A stretch of DNA of 64,000 nt, taken from positions 124,001-188,000 of the forward strand of contig JAGFNK010000010.1 of the NCBI GenBank assembly GCA_025769875.1, in the 5' to 3' direction. The DNA comes from Russula earlei (lineage: Eukaryota; Basidiomycota; Agaricomycetes; Russulales; Russulaceae). Shown here piece after piece: positions 9,013 through 20,700 of the stretch. Each line of letters opens with the position of its first letter. Position 1 is the first letter of the stretch. The position numbers and the translations under genes were made by a program. Below the pieces are notes generated by a model, which did not search any database, was not told the DNA's origin, and saw only the letters and a program-made list of their open reading frames with translations.

Positions 9013-12000
9013 ATGGATTTCTTTTCCCTCCCTCATCAGAAGCACCCTACCGTCACCGAGGACGAAGACGGCCCAACAGACTCGTTCGCAAAAGCTATTG
9101 ATGACCGATTCAACCACCCCCCCCTTCTGCCCTCATCATCCGCCGCCCACCCTAGGATAACTCCCCTCACTCTCTCCCTCTCTCCCATCTCGCGCAACAG
9201 CACTCACCTCCCCTCCTCCCACATCTCCCCCCGTTCCCATTCCCATCATCCACCAACCTCATCTCCCGACGCCGCCCTCTTTTCCGCCGTCACTCCCGCT
9301 GATTTACCAGGTATCATTGTTGACCCCCGTACTCTCATCCTTGACCTCCGACCTCTCCCTGCCTATCTTGTATCTCGCGTACCCCATGCAGTTCCCCTTT
9401 CCGTCCCGTCCACCCTCCTCAAACGTCCCTTGTTCTCCACTTCAAAGCTAACCGAGATGCTGCCAACCAAGACCGCTCGTCGCAAGTTTTCTCAGTGGCG
9501 TCAGGCAAGACGAATTTTCGTTTATGACGCCGACTCGGCTGTCCTTCCTGAAGGCAATAACCTCCTTGGTCTTCTCCGGAAGTTTCGCTCCGAGGCTGGT
9601 CTGTCTGCTATCCCACAACCAAGTGACTCATCAACTGCTTCGCCGAAAGAGTTGCAGCTTACCTGGCTCAAGGGCGGCTTTCAAGCCGTTTTTCGCGATC
9701 AGTCGTCCATCCTCGACTCTAGTCTCATCACAGACGATGATGATGACGAAGAAGCGCCATCTCCACCGTCATTCGCGGATCCGAACTACGTCGGCAGCTC
9801 GGAGCAGTCTGACCCGACGTCCATGGCATCCCGTCAAATGACGCTATCAATGCCCATAGCGAACCGTCCCACGCTCCTCCGCACAAAACACTTACCTATG
9901 AGCGCATTCACCGTCAGTTCAACGACGTCACAGCGTTCTGGGTCGGCCCATCACAAGCTCTACCTGGGGCATCAAGCAGTCACAAGGGATCTCATATCCT
10001 CAAACCCCCCTGCAGGTCCCGCCCCCTCCCGCACCGAGTTTGTCTCTAGGCCGTCGTTGCCTGGTGCTGCCGCAGTCCACCAGTCCACATCCGATCCTGC
10101 TCCAAGCGTGGCATATAATCCATTCTTTGATACAATCCGGCAAAATTTTGAGCTGCCGCACGGAATTACTGAGCGCATACCGCTCAGAATTAGCCGCATC
10201 GCGAAGGATCGGGTTGACGACCTCCCATTCGCGTGGTTGAGGGAACTCAGTCGGTGGGCTATCACTGACGGGGATGGCGAAGATGGCGAAGATCACTTGG
10301 AGGGAGAAAGTGGAAGCGGCAGCGGAAGTGGCATGAGTGGAGGTGACCATAGCGGGATGAGCAGTGACAGCGGAGACGACAGCGGGAGCGGCCAGGAGCG
10401 TGCACTGGGACCTTACGTGCGAATGAACCTCCCTGCGGTGGCGTCTTGGGTTTCCCCCACGAATCATCATGCAGCGACGACTCCCGAAGACACACAGGCG
10501 GAAGGATTCCGAAGCGCTCGCCATGCAGTTCTATCGCATCGAACTCGGGGAACAGCGGCGCCTTATGGGCGTGATGGAGCATCATTCGAGGGAAAGCGGG
10601 CGGATTATGGAAGAGGGTGAGACGAAGAGCCACAAGTCAAAGTCAAAGAGGAGTAAGCATCGCAGCAAGGGCACAGGGCGGTCTTCACGAGGGAAACACG
10701 CATCGCGAGACTTTCCTTACAGCATCACGGCGGGCGTGGAAAAAGGGACAAAGAATAGGCACGTCCACGATTTAATAACTCGGTTGCAAGGTGGTGGGTG
10801 ACCTTTGACGCCCGCCTTTCACAGGTATCGCAATATCTGGCCCTTTGAGCACGCACGTGTCCGCCTCCAGAAGCAGAAACCGAACGATAGGCCGAATGGC
10901 AAGTTGCCGACTCCTCCGTTTTCAAATCCTGGCTCTCTCCATCCCATCACTCTCCCTCGACCATCCGATTTCCTCCCACCTGTCACACTGTCCCTCTCAG
11001 CCGCACGCTCTATCCAGCTTCCGTTGAATACCCCAGCCGTGTCGTCCTCTACGGACGACTACGTCAATGCATCTTACGTTCAACCTCTTGGCACCAAGAA
11101 GCGGTACATAGCAACTCAAGGGCCTCTTCCAGAGACTTTCAAAGACTTTTGGTTGTGCGTTATCATCCTCACCTCCTTTCCATCTCGGTGACTGAACTCG
11201 GTGGTAGGCTCGTCTGGGAACAAAATATACACGTCATTGTCATGCTCACTCGCGAGGTCGAGGGATCGACGATCAAATGTGGCAACTATTGGTCTGGCGA
11301 GAAATTCGGGCCCCTCCGCCTCAAGCTGCTCGAAATTTCCGGAGCCGTCGAAGAATATGAAAGGTCGGACCGCAGGGTTCCCGAGGAAACTCCCTTCTCT
11401 TTCACGTCCAATGCTCGAACGGCACCATCCGAACCTAGTCCTGGCAGCGGTGACCGCGAGTTCCCTCAGTCCACTGTCAAACGAGTACTGGAGCTATCCC
11501 ACACCAGTTTTTCTCACCTGCCACCACGACGAATAGTGCAGTTCCAATACCTTGATTGGCCCGATCCTCAATGTTCCCGGAGATACACGCGGCATACTTG
11601 AACTCATTCAACAAGTTAAGCGCGAGGTCGAGTGCAGCGAGGAGAGCCGCGGATCATGGGAAGGTCCTCGCCGTCCCGATGACTGGCGTGGTCGTTCTAT
11701 GATTGGCTCTGTCCGCCCACGACGCTCCACTCTTCGAAATAGCCACGACGTAAGTCCGAGTGGAAGCGGAAGCCGCAGCAGCGGTAGTGGTGCCAGTAGT
11801 CCAAGTCTCGATGCAATTGACTCGGATACGGGTATCGTGAGGCATGCTCTAGTGGAGCGTCCCATCCTCCTCCATTGCTCTGCCGGCGTCGGGCGCACCG
11901 GCGGCTTCATCGCCATCGATGCAGTTCTGGACGGCGTCCGCCGCGAAATGAGGAAACGGCGCGAGGGCTTGCTAATCTCCGTAGGCTCATGGGGCGATGG

Positions 12001-13717
12001 CCAGATCTCCCGAAGTCGAAGCGGAAGGAACGGTGGTGAACGTAATGGGCACACCAGTGGGAGCAGTACAAGCGAGAAGGACCGCACATCCTCAGGAGAC
12101 GAAGTGGCCGCGATGGATGTTGATGAGGCCTCTGGGGGGGGACGTGCACCACCCGTTGCAGGCCTAGTCATGAAATTACCGGCCGAAGACAACAAGGCGG
12201 TGTTGCATGTTCCTGTTGTGGGTATGATCCCCTCTTCGTCAACCCACCGGCCGGGGATGGAGGCCGCCCTCTCATACGCTGCCTCGATGGACGTTGATGC
12301 GACAAATTTGGTTGCAATATCTCCGTGGTCGGCCACCGTCGCGCGGGACAATGTGCAAGCCTGGATTCCTAGGACCCATCAATCCGAGCGTCTTTCTTCT
12401 CCGTCCTCGTCCTCTGCTCGTGAACCTAGAGCCACCGCTCCTTCCGGCGAGTCGGTCAAGGCAACCGTCCCACAGGCTTTGTCCCGCTCCCTTTCGCCGT
12501 CTGGTGATTCCTCTCGCTCTGACATTTCGGCGTTCAGTGTGCCACTTTCCGTACCCAGCACGCGCAGTTTATCTCCTTCCGGCCCTGATGCGACTTGTAA
12601 ACCATCGCAACGGCGCACATTTAGCAGCCTTACTACCGTCATTCGGACGTCCTCGGCTCCGGCTCCGGCACTAGCTAACATCGCGGGAAGCCCGGCGTCA
12701 TCTTCTCCGTCAGCCGCGGTACCATCCCAGCGGCACCTTGCGGCTACAGAAATTGCGCAACCTGTCGCAAAGCGTGCTTCCGGCCACTGTGTACCTCTAG
12801 ATACCGAAATTGGATCGGACTCTTCTCGCGGACGTTCTACGGGTGCCTCGTCGCTTCTCTCATCAGACACAAAGAATGGCTCCCCTGACACTTTACCCAC
12901 TGATCCTTCTGTCATGGATCTGTCATCAGCGGCCAGGACCGACTTGGAGAGTCTGCGATTGCCTTTACCCAGCATGTCGACGAGAAAGCTAGGATCAAAA
13001 GATAGCCAATCGCCACCCGCCAACGAGGATTCACCTCCGAATGGTTCAGATCCATACTATTCGAATTCACAATCGCAGTCGGAACAACACTCACCACCGG
13101 CATTTGACTACGCTCACCCACGGCGTCTGCACGACGACCGGCACAGTCCTGTGTTGTTGTCCACGCTGGATGAACCGATCCACCGCGTCATCGAGGACAT
13201 GCGAGAGCAGCGCATGAGCTTGTGCCAAAGCTTGCGCCAATACGTTTTCGTCCATCGTGCAGTGATCGAGGGCGTGTTGATGTTAGTCGATGAAGAGCGC
13301 ATGGTGTGCGGCAAAATATGGAAGGATAACGACCTGGAGGAGCTATCAAATTCTGTCGCGGCTCGATTCCCCAACATCCCGACAAAAGCAGTTGCCACCA
13401 GCGAAAGTGGGAGCATCGAAAGCCCTGCCGACATAGCTGAGAACACCGAGGGGAGTGGACAGACCAGTATCAGGAGTGCCAGTGGCCACAGTGGCAGCGA
13501 GAGGACCAAGTCGAGCGTTGAGGTGTCACCGACCAAGGGCAAGCGCCGCGCATCACCGACGGAGCTGCCCAAGGAAGACAAACGGGGCGACACTCGGACG
13601 TCAAAGCGACCCAGCATCAAACCCGCTTTATGTAGCGACCACTGCTTGCCAGAGGACTGCGCCACAACTACCCGGCGCGTGAAGGATGTGGCCTTGACGC
13701 CACTCGCCACGCGCTGA
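9013..13717 (+). CDS. Pyp-like protein tyrosine phosphatase with rhodanese-like N-terminus
   Basis: Likely dephosphorylates a MAP kinase tyrosine. The start MDFFSLPHQ at 9013 follows a pyrimidine-rich leader. Residues about 95-245 look like a rhodanese/CDC25-type domain (IIVDPRTLILDLRPLPAYL). Introns: 10417-10474, 10759-10824 (GC donor GCACGT), 11155-11207. The PTP domain begins KNRYRNIWPFEHARVRL; it has DDYVNASYVQPLG, the WPD loop at 11557-11565 and the catalytic HCSAGVGRTGG at about 11872-11904. A Ser-rich insert of about 430 residues separates this from the Q-loop region (MSLCQSLRQYVFVHRAVIEG, about 13213). One extra C at 11566 shifts the frame directly after WPD, so the intact protein needs that base skipped. 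Without it the two halves are separate frames. Confidence 0.85.
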
Positions 13718-14044
13718 TCATGTTTTTTACACCTGTAGCGGTGACCCCCCTCGTTGGTAACCTAACCTTTCTCCTGCATTTTTAATCACTTTGACCACTA
13801 TTTCTTTTTGCCTAGTTTTCGAAACCTGCATCTTACTGCTCTCATCTCAAGATTCATTTGCAATATACCGATTACAGCATCTACCTTCTCTACAGTACCG
13901 TCTCTGGCTATGCGTATGCCACCCTATTGTTATCATACATAGTGATCCCCGCACATCTATTGTAGTATATTTATTAGTCATCGCTTTTGATAAGGCACTG
14001 CTACACTTATGGCTCTATCACAATACACATTAGACTTTGCACTG
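13718..14044. other. Convergent 3' spacer
   Basis: About 330 AT-richer bases between the phosphatase stop and the SDO1 stop. It should hold both 3' UTRs. Nothing else was seen. Confidence 0.5.
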
Positions 14045-15307
14045 TCAGCTTCCACTCGTTGCACTTGTATTAAACGTCAGCGTCTCCACGCGGCCCTTGC
14101 CCTTCACAGTTTTGTTGAGCAGCTCGGAAATGACTCGGAACCGCCCCGGATCTATTAGCATCGTCTTGTGAAAGCGTAAGCTCCCTGGTAGAGGCGAGGC
14201 AGGAAGTTCACCTACGCCTGACCATTCCTCTCCAGTCTCTTCGTGCTCGAGTTTGTCTACGCCGTCGAGGAGTCTTTCGCGCAGACCATCGATATTAGCT
14301 GCAGGGACGCTGACGCGAATCCGCATCTTGGCACGTTCGATAGGAAGGGTGGAGTCTGATTGAAGTGCCTTGATACATTCAGACACCTAAAGGTGTGAAA
14401 TAAAGTGTGGAAGTGAGTATATGTGTATATGTACGGATATGATACACGGCATGGCAAGTGGTGCCACGGGCGGACCATGGACGGGACAATGAACGCGCAT
14501 GAGGACGGCGGAGTGGACGATGGGACGATGGGACGATGGGACGAGGATCCCTTACCTGACTTTTCGCGTTTTTGTTCGCGCGCACGGAGTAGCCCGCCTC
14601 CGCCATCGCCTTTTCGATTATGCCGACCGAGTAAGGCGCCTGCGTGGCCGGGTCGACGCACTTCTCGGCGACCAGGGTGGCGATTTCGCGTCGGAGGGCA
14701 GCGATGTCGTGCTCGCGCTCCTTTTCGCCCACCTGAACCTCGCCTTTGTTGAGGATCTGTAGAGAATTTTTTAAAACGGGCGCATCAAGTTGAGAGGTTG
14801 TGCTTTTATTTTTTGGTTTTTTTTGGGGGGGGAGGGAGGAGGATGAGGAGTGAGGTCAAGAGATGCTTACTTCTTGAGCGATCGTGTTTCGATCGTCCGT
14901 GCCGAACGATCTCTTGAGGTCGTTCGACTTTGCCACTTCTCCTTTTGAGACGTTCGTGAAGACGTTGGAGATCTGAAGCACCTCGTCTAGGTCCTTTTCG
15001 CTACGAAGGAAGATGCCAGCCAGCTACGGCCAGTGATTCGGCCTGAAAGATGTTGCGGACACGTACACTTCATTTCTCCACTCTTGGACTTTGTTTTTAT
15101 AACAGGCGATCTACGGAGGTGTGGAGAGATCGAGTCGATACTTTCGGGCGAAGTGAAGAAAACTCACCCACCTCGTATCTCTTCCCGCCTTTCTTTAGGC
15201 GTACGATGGATACATTCGTCAACCTAGGGGAGCGAAAGGTTTATGTTATATGTCTATACACGGCGGGTTACACACTTGATCTGGTTCGAGGGCTGGTTGA
15301 TAGGCAT
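14045..15307 (-). CDS. SDO1: Ribosome maturation protein SDO1 (SBDS)
   Basis: Releases eIF6/Tif6 from pre-60S subunits together with the EFL1 GTPase. Exons: 15307-15276, 15223-15172, 15110-15067, 15000-14871, 14756-14556, 14386-14045. The sum is 801 nt, 266 aa, close to the usual size of the family (about 250). Visible are [91 protein letters not shown] and the C-terminal [19 protein letters not shown]. All phases agree. The start lies 142 bp from the start of the divergently transcribed BAR gene, so the two probably share a promoter region. Confidence 0.93.
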
Positions 15308-15449
15308 GGCGAGGGGACTAAATGGTGATGACAGTATGATGATCGCGCTTATCTCATACTGCGCCGTTGCATTCGCGCCTAATACCATCTTCATCTCCCT
15401 TTCCTTGCTCCTGCCGAACTTGTTGAACTTGTTGGATCGCCTTTGAAAC

Positions 15450-17338
15450 ATGAAGGGAATAACTAAAGCCATCATGCGGTGCTTCTTCTTCCTTATTATC
15501 ACTCTCGGTTCGACGCTAATACACAGGTATTTACGTGTAATAGGACTCCGCACATGGTGGGTTCCAAGGTCGGCATGTCCAAGAGTAAGCATTTACCCCT
15601 CTCGTCCCCCCCCCCCCTCCGGCGTTCGCATTGTGCATGGTATCCTGCCGTGGATACTGACAATTTCCGTTCACCATACTTTCTCGTTTGATCTCCCAGA
15701 ATCCAACGATGCGGAGTTCGACGACCATCCAGCGTAATTTTGCCCTCCTCGAGACCGCCGCGGAGAAATTCCTCAAGGACACCAAGACATTTACCGATGC
15801 CGTGAACAGCATGTGTCGCTTTGCCTCGTCTTTGCCGACTCTCGTCGCTTACCCGCCTTCATCTCTCTTCCGCCAGCGCTGTTCACGTCCGGAGGGAGCA
15901 TCGCCCAGCATTTCTCCATCCTCTTTTCATCCCATCGCTTCCGAGTATGACCTCCTCGGAAAATTCCCACAAGCCGCGCACACAATCAAGAACGTAGACG
16001 CGTATCACACCGCGTTGGAGGAGCTGCGCACATCGATCAGCCCTGAACTCGAGCTGATCGAGAGCCGCGTGGTGGGCCCCGTGAAAGAACTCCAAGGCAT
16101 CATGAAGGCGATTAGGAAGATGATCACGAAGCGACAACACAAGGTAAGCCATCCTGCATTGTATGATTCCTCTCCTCCGTGACGTCGCGCTTAGTTGGTA
16201 GACTATGACCGCTACAACAACTCGTTGACAAAGCTGAGGGACAAGAAAGAGAAGTCTCTCAATGACGAGAAAAACTTGTACAAAGTGATTGCTTTCCTTC
16301 TTTACTATGGGCATTTTCGTTGACTCCTGTGACAGCTAGAGCAAGACTTTGAGATCGCCTCGAACGAGTACGAAAACCTCAACGCCGCCATGAAACAAGA
16401 TCTGCCTCGGTTTATGACGCTCTCAACACGTTTCATTGATCCCCTCTTTCATTCATTTTACTACATGCAGTATGCGCGACTTTTGCTGCTCACCATTTGC
16501 ATCCCAATGACCTCCTCGGCTTAAAGGCTTAATATCTTCTACATGATTATCGACAAGATCAGTCAGTTCTCGGAGGGCAAGTACACTATTGACTTGCCTG
16601 CTGCCCAGGTTGCTGCAGAGTTCGAGGAGAAACGTGGCGATTCGGCGGCTGTCGTCGAGGCACTCAGCATCACCCAGCGTTTCATTTCCACGTGTAAGCA
16701 GGTCGGCTGCCTTGCGCTGCGCCCTTAAACTTAACCCCTATCTCCTTCACCCCTTTCAGCAAAGCTTGTCTCCCAGAATCGATCGTCATCTACAGGAGGA
16801 GTGCCATCCGTCGGCCGCTCAGCGTCGATAGCGTCGTCGTCCTCCGCCGTTTCTCCCAGCTACACTTCGAGTACCTCCTTCAAGAAGAACCCGCCGCCGC
16901 CGCCGCCCGCCCCTTTCGGCTCCGGGAAGAAGGAATCCGTGTCGACCTCTCCCGTCATACCCCCCGCCGCCGCTCCGCCGCCATACTCGGCGGCCAACCC
17001 CGCCTCGACCTTCTCCGCTGTCGCCGCCGCGGCGAAACGTGCTCCGCCACCGCCGCCGCCTCTTAAGCCCAAGCCCGCGCCGGTGAACTACGTCGTCGCG
17101 CTGTACGACTTTGCGGCGCAGGCCGACGGCGACCTAGACTTTAAGGTCGGCGACCGCATTGAGGTCATCGAGCGCACGGACAGCGCCGAGGATTGGTGGA
17201 CCGGCCGTCTGGACGGCCGAACTGGCGTGTTCCCCGGTATGTTGGCTATCCACTGCGTCGCGTTCTCGGTAGCATTAGCATCCGTGTGGCTGATCGCAGC
17301 GCATTCGCGTCCTAGGCAACTACGTACAGGAGGCGTGA
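15450..17338 (+). CDS. BAR-SH3 protein, Rvs167/Hob1 type (amphiphysin-like)
   Basis: Binds and bends membranes at endocytic sites and recruits actin regulators. The N-terminus reads [10 protein letters not shown] then [16 protein letters not shown] domain: [78 protein letters not shown] and [21 protein letters not shown] Pro/Ala/Ser-rich linker follows, then a C-terminal SH3 domain ([40 protein letters not shown]). Donors include GTCGCT after VNSM. Two single-base insertions break the BAR frame: a C at 15729 (FDDH then QRNF) and a T in 15924-15927 (SILF then HPIA). Everything else splices cleanly, so the locus looks functional and the breaks look like sequence errors or recoding. Confidence 0.88.
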
Positions 17339-17788
17339 CAGAGTCGGTCTCTCATTTGGTGAAAATCGTAGAGGTAAAATAAAGTACCGCAGGCAAACCC
17401 GTTTTGCTTAGTCACAGAACCCGCCGGTGTATTCCTATCTATCATCCGCCGCGACCGTGAAGATTTGGAGTTTCTCGTGCGTGCGGAACCCTTCCCTCGC
17501 TTGTTCTTAGGTATGATGTACCATTAGGTGTAGGCATCTGAACTCGTATAAGACCGGTTCAATACAGCAATAAACAGTACAAAAAAGTGTGATTCTACTA
17601 CATGTAGTTTAGGAGACCCCATCCATGACTAAAAGGCGTCGGAAGAGAGAAAGATCAGTCCCACGAGAAACCCCGACGCTGTGAAAAAAAAAAAAAAAGG
17701 AGCGGCGAAAATAATGCAATCGAGAATACCGTGCTCGGTGGGGAAAAGGAAAAAGAGGCGGCCGAGGCAACGAGATCAAATCAGCGAT
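17339..17788. other. Convergent 3' spacer
   Basis: 450 bases between the BAR-SH3 stop and the SNF2 stop, holding the two 3' UTRs and an A-tract at about 17683-17697. No gene seen. Confidence 0.5.
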
Positions 17789-20700
17789 CTATTCATCGTC
17801 GCTGGGCGTGAGGTATTCGTCATCGCTGACGATCTGCTTCCGCCCGGTCTTCGACTTTGGTGGTGGTCGGCCCTCCTCCCGATCCTCGTCCATGGGCGTC
17901 AGCGCCTCATCCAGAGCGCCTCCACCAGCGACGGACAGTGACATATCCTGCGCCTGGTAGGCCCGAGTTGGCAACGTGCCGTGCGTACGCGGCGTCGAAC
18001 ACCTTCTCCATCTCGACCGCATCGACGTAGACCCAGGAGCCTTCCTGGTTGTACGTCCGCGCGTTGGTGAACATCAGCCGCACGTCGTCGCGGAAGGCAG
18101 TCACGGTCTTGTATTGGTGCGTGTTGATGCGCTTGCGTATGTGCGAGAGCGCGATGGGCATCGGGATGATGCGGTAGTAGTCTGGGTATTCCCGCTTGTC
18201 GGGCAGCTCGCGGAAGAGATCGCAACGTTTACGGCCGTTCTCGTCCGTGCAATTCATGATCGCCTTAGTGCATTCGTTAAATGCCTTTTTCATGCGCTCC
18301 TTGGCGGCCGTCGGTAACTCCACGGTCTTGAGTTTCCGTCGTTTCTTCGCAAGCGTCAAGGAAACAACTCCTGATCAAAGACAACTTGACATACCATGTC
18401 GCGATCCTCCTCCTCATCATCCATCACAGAGGGGGTGACAGACATTGACTTGTTCATGCCGCGCTTCCGCTTGCCGTTCATGGGCTCAAAGTCGACTTCG
18501 TTTACTTTGGCTTTACCCTTGCGCCCACGACCACGACCACCTTCAGACACGGGTGTACCAGTGCCAGATTCCAGCTTGGCTGCCCTTCGTGCTTGCTTGA
18601 GCCGGGCCTGTTCAGAGAGCTGCTGGATATCTTCGCCTTCCTCCAGCGCCTGATGAGGACGATTGATGTAAGTGGTAGTTGGTGTGAAAACTACATTAGA
18701 GAACATACCATAGCCCACTGATCATCGCTGAGTCCGTCATTATAATTGATGACCGCACGCCGACGATGTCCACGGCCTTCAGCTTCTTCGATATCATCCT
18801 TGGCCTCGAAGGGTTCATCTGTGCGATAACACTCTGGCAACTCCTCGAGTGTGACGAGCGGCAGTGGAGGCTTGCCGCGATTTCCGGCTGCCTTCCAGCT
18901 CGTGACTGCATCGCGTTCGCGCTGCATATCCATCTCTGAGAAGAGACGAGCCTCCTCGTCTGAGCGGGCGATGATCTCGTTGATCTCTTCATCATTCATG
19001 TCGCCGGCTTCCTCGTTCTCCTCTTCCTGATCAGCTTCGAGGATGGAGCGCAAGAACTCCTCCTGCTCTTCCTGTGTGGACTTGTTGTCGAAGCGACCTG
19101 CCTGGATGACCTTGTCGTCGATATCGAGTTTGTACCGTGCACGTGCATACATCGCTTCTTCTACACTCTTTTCTGTGATGAAACGCAGAATTCGAACAGA
19201 TTTGGTCTGGCCAATACGGTGTGCACGATCCTGGGCCTGCAGATCGGCATGTGGGTTCCAATCTGAGTCAAAGATGATGACTGTGTCGGCTGTCTGTAAA
19301 TTCAGGCCGAGACCACCAGCCCTGGTGGAAAGGATAAAGACCGCGATGTCCGAGTCCTTCGCGTTAAACAGCTGCACGTGACCAGCTCGCTCTTCGGTTT
19401 TCGTACCGCCGTCCAGACGCAAGTACTTGAAACCCATCATTTTGAGGAAGTCCTCCATGATATCCATGACTTTCGTCATTTGGAAAAAGATGAGAACCTA
19501 ACTGGAAGTGAACCATTGAGCACATTGAGATTGGCTGTAGCACGCACTCTGTGACCAGTAGCAAAAAACTTGGGAAGAATCCGAGAAAGTAACTCAATTT
19601 TACCGGAGGTACGAACGAGCTTGTCGTCGATGAGGCCGGCAGGATTGATCTTGTCTTCAACGCTCTCGAACAGGAATGGGTGCTGACAGATTTTGCGAAG
19701 CTGCATGAGCTCATTACTCAGACCCTTGACACCAACGGTCCTTCTATAAATGGAGCACGCAGCGAGTGAGGAAGCTCTCCAAGGCGATTGCAACCAGTGT
19801 TACTTACCCAGGTTTGTCGTTCCCATCCGCAATCATCTTGTACTTCTTCATTTGCTTGTACAATTGCGCCTGCAACGCGCTCATCTTCACTTTGACGACC
19901 TTCTCCACCTTATCCGGCAACTCCGCCTCGACATCCTTTTTCAACCGACGCAGCAGGAAAGGTCGTAGCACCTTGTGAAGACGTCGAATGATGAGCAGTG
20001 CTTCTTCTTCGTTCAATTCTATCTTGTCAGGCGTGCCAGAATTAGCAAAAGGAGTGTTGAACCACTCGTCGAACGACTTGACGGAATTGAAAATTTTAGG
20101 AAGCACGAAGTTGAGCAGCGACCAGAGCTCAGGAAGATTGTTTTGTAGAGGAGTGCCCGTGAGGATGAGGCGATAGCGCGAGTGATAGTATGTAGAGAGT
20201 GTCTGCGCAAGCTTGGACTGGGTGTTCTTCATGCGGTGTCCCTCATCTATGATCAAGTTAGATCTATGTTTATAATGGAGATATAGTTCTCACCGATGAT
20301 CATGTGGACCCATTTCATCTTGCTCAGAATGGGCCGATCCTTGATGATGTATTCATACGTTGTGAGCAACACTTGGAACTGATTAACCCTAAGTTCAGTC
20401 TGGAGAGCCCGACGTTGCATAGGATTGCCTTTGTAAGAAACCACTTTTACTGCCGGTGCCCACTTGGCAAACTCCCCAGACCAGTTGGTCATCGTGGACA
20501 ACGGGACGACGACCAAGTATGGACCCCTTTGCTTCTTCACCTCGATAAGGAATGAGACGAGAGAGATAGTCTGGATAGTTTTGCCAAGACCCTAAAAGCG
20601 GTTGCGTCAGCTCGGCAAGTAAGATCAGGGCATGCGAGGTCACCATTTCGTCCGCAAGAATACCGTTCAGCCTGTTGTTGTACAAGCTAACCATCCATTG

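Noticed and set aside
10417..10510. Apparent +1 frameshift between the N-terminal half of the phosphatase and SEALAMQFYRIELGEQ
   Set aside because: A 58-nt intron at 10417-10474 (GTGCGA...ATGCAG) restores the frame with ordinary splice sites.
15001..15066. Extra residues LAGIFLRS in SDO1
   Set aside because: Using donor GTACGT after GAAGT and acceptor CGTAG gives WRNEVEKDLDEV, the family sequence, with no insertion.
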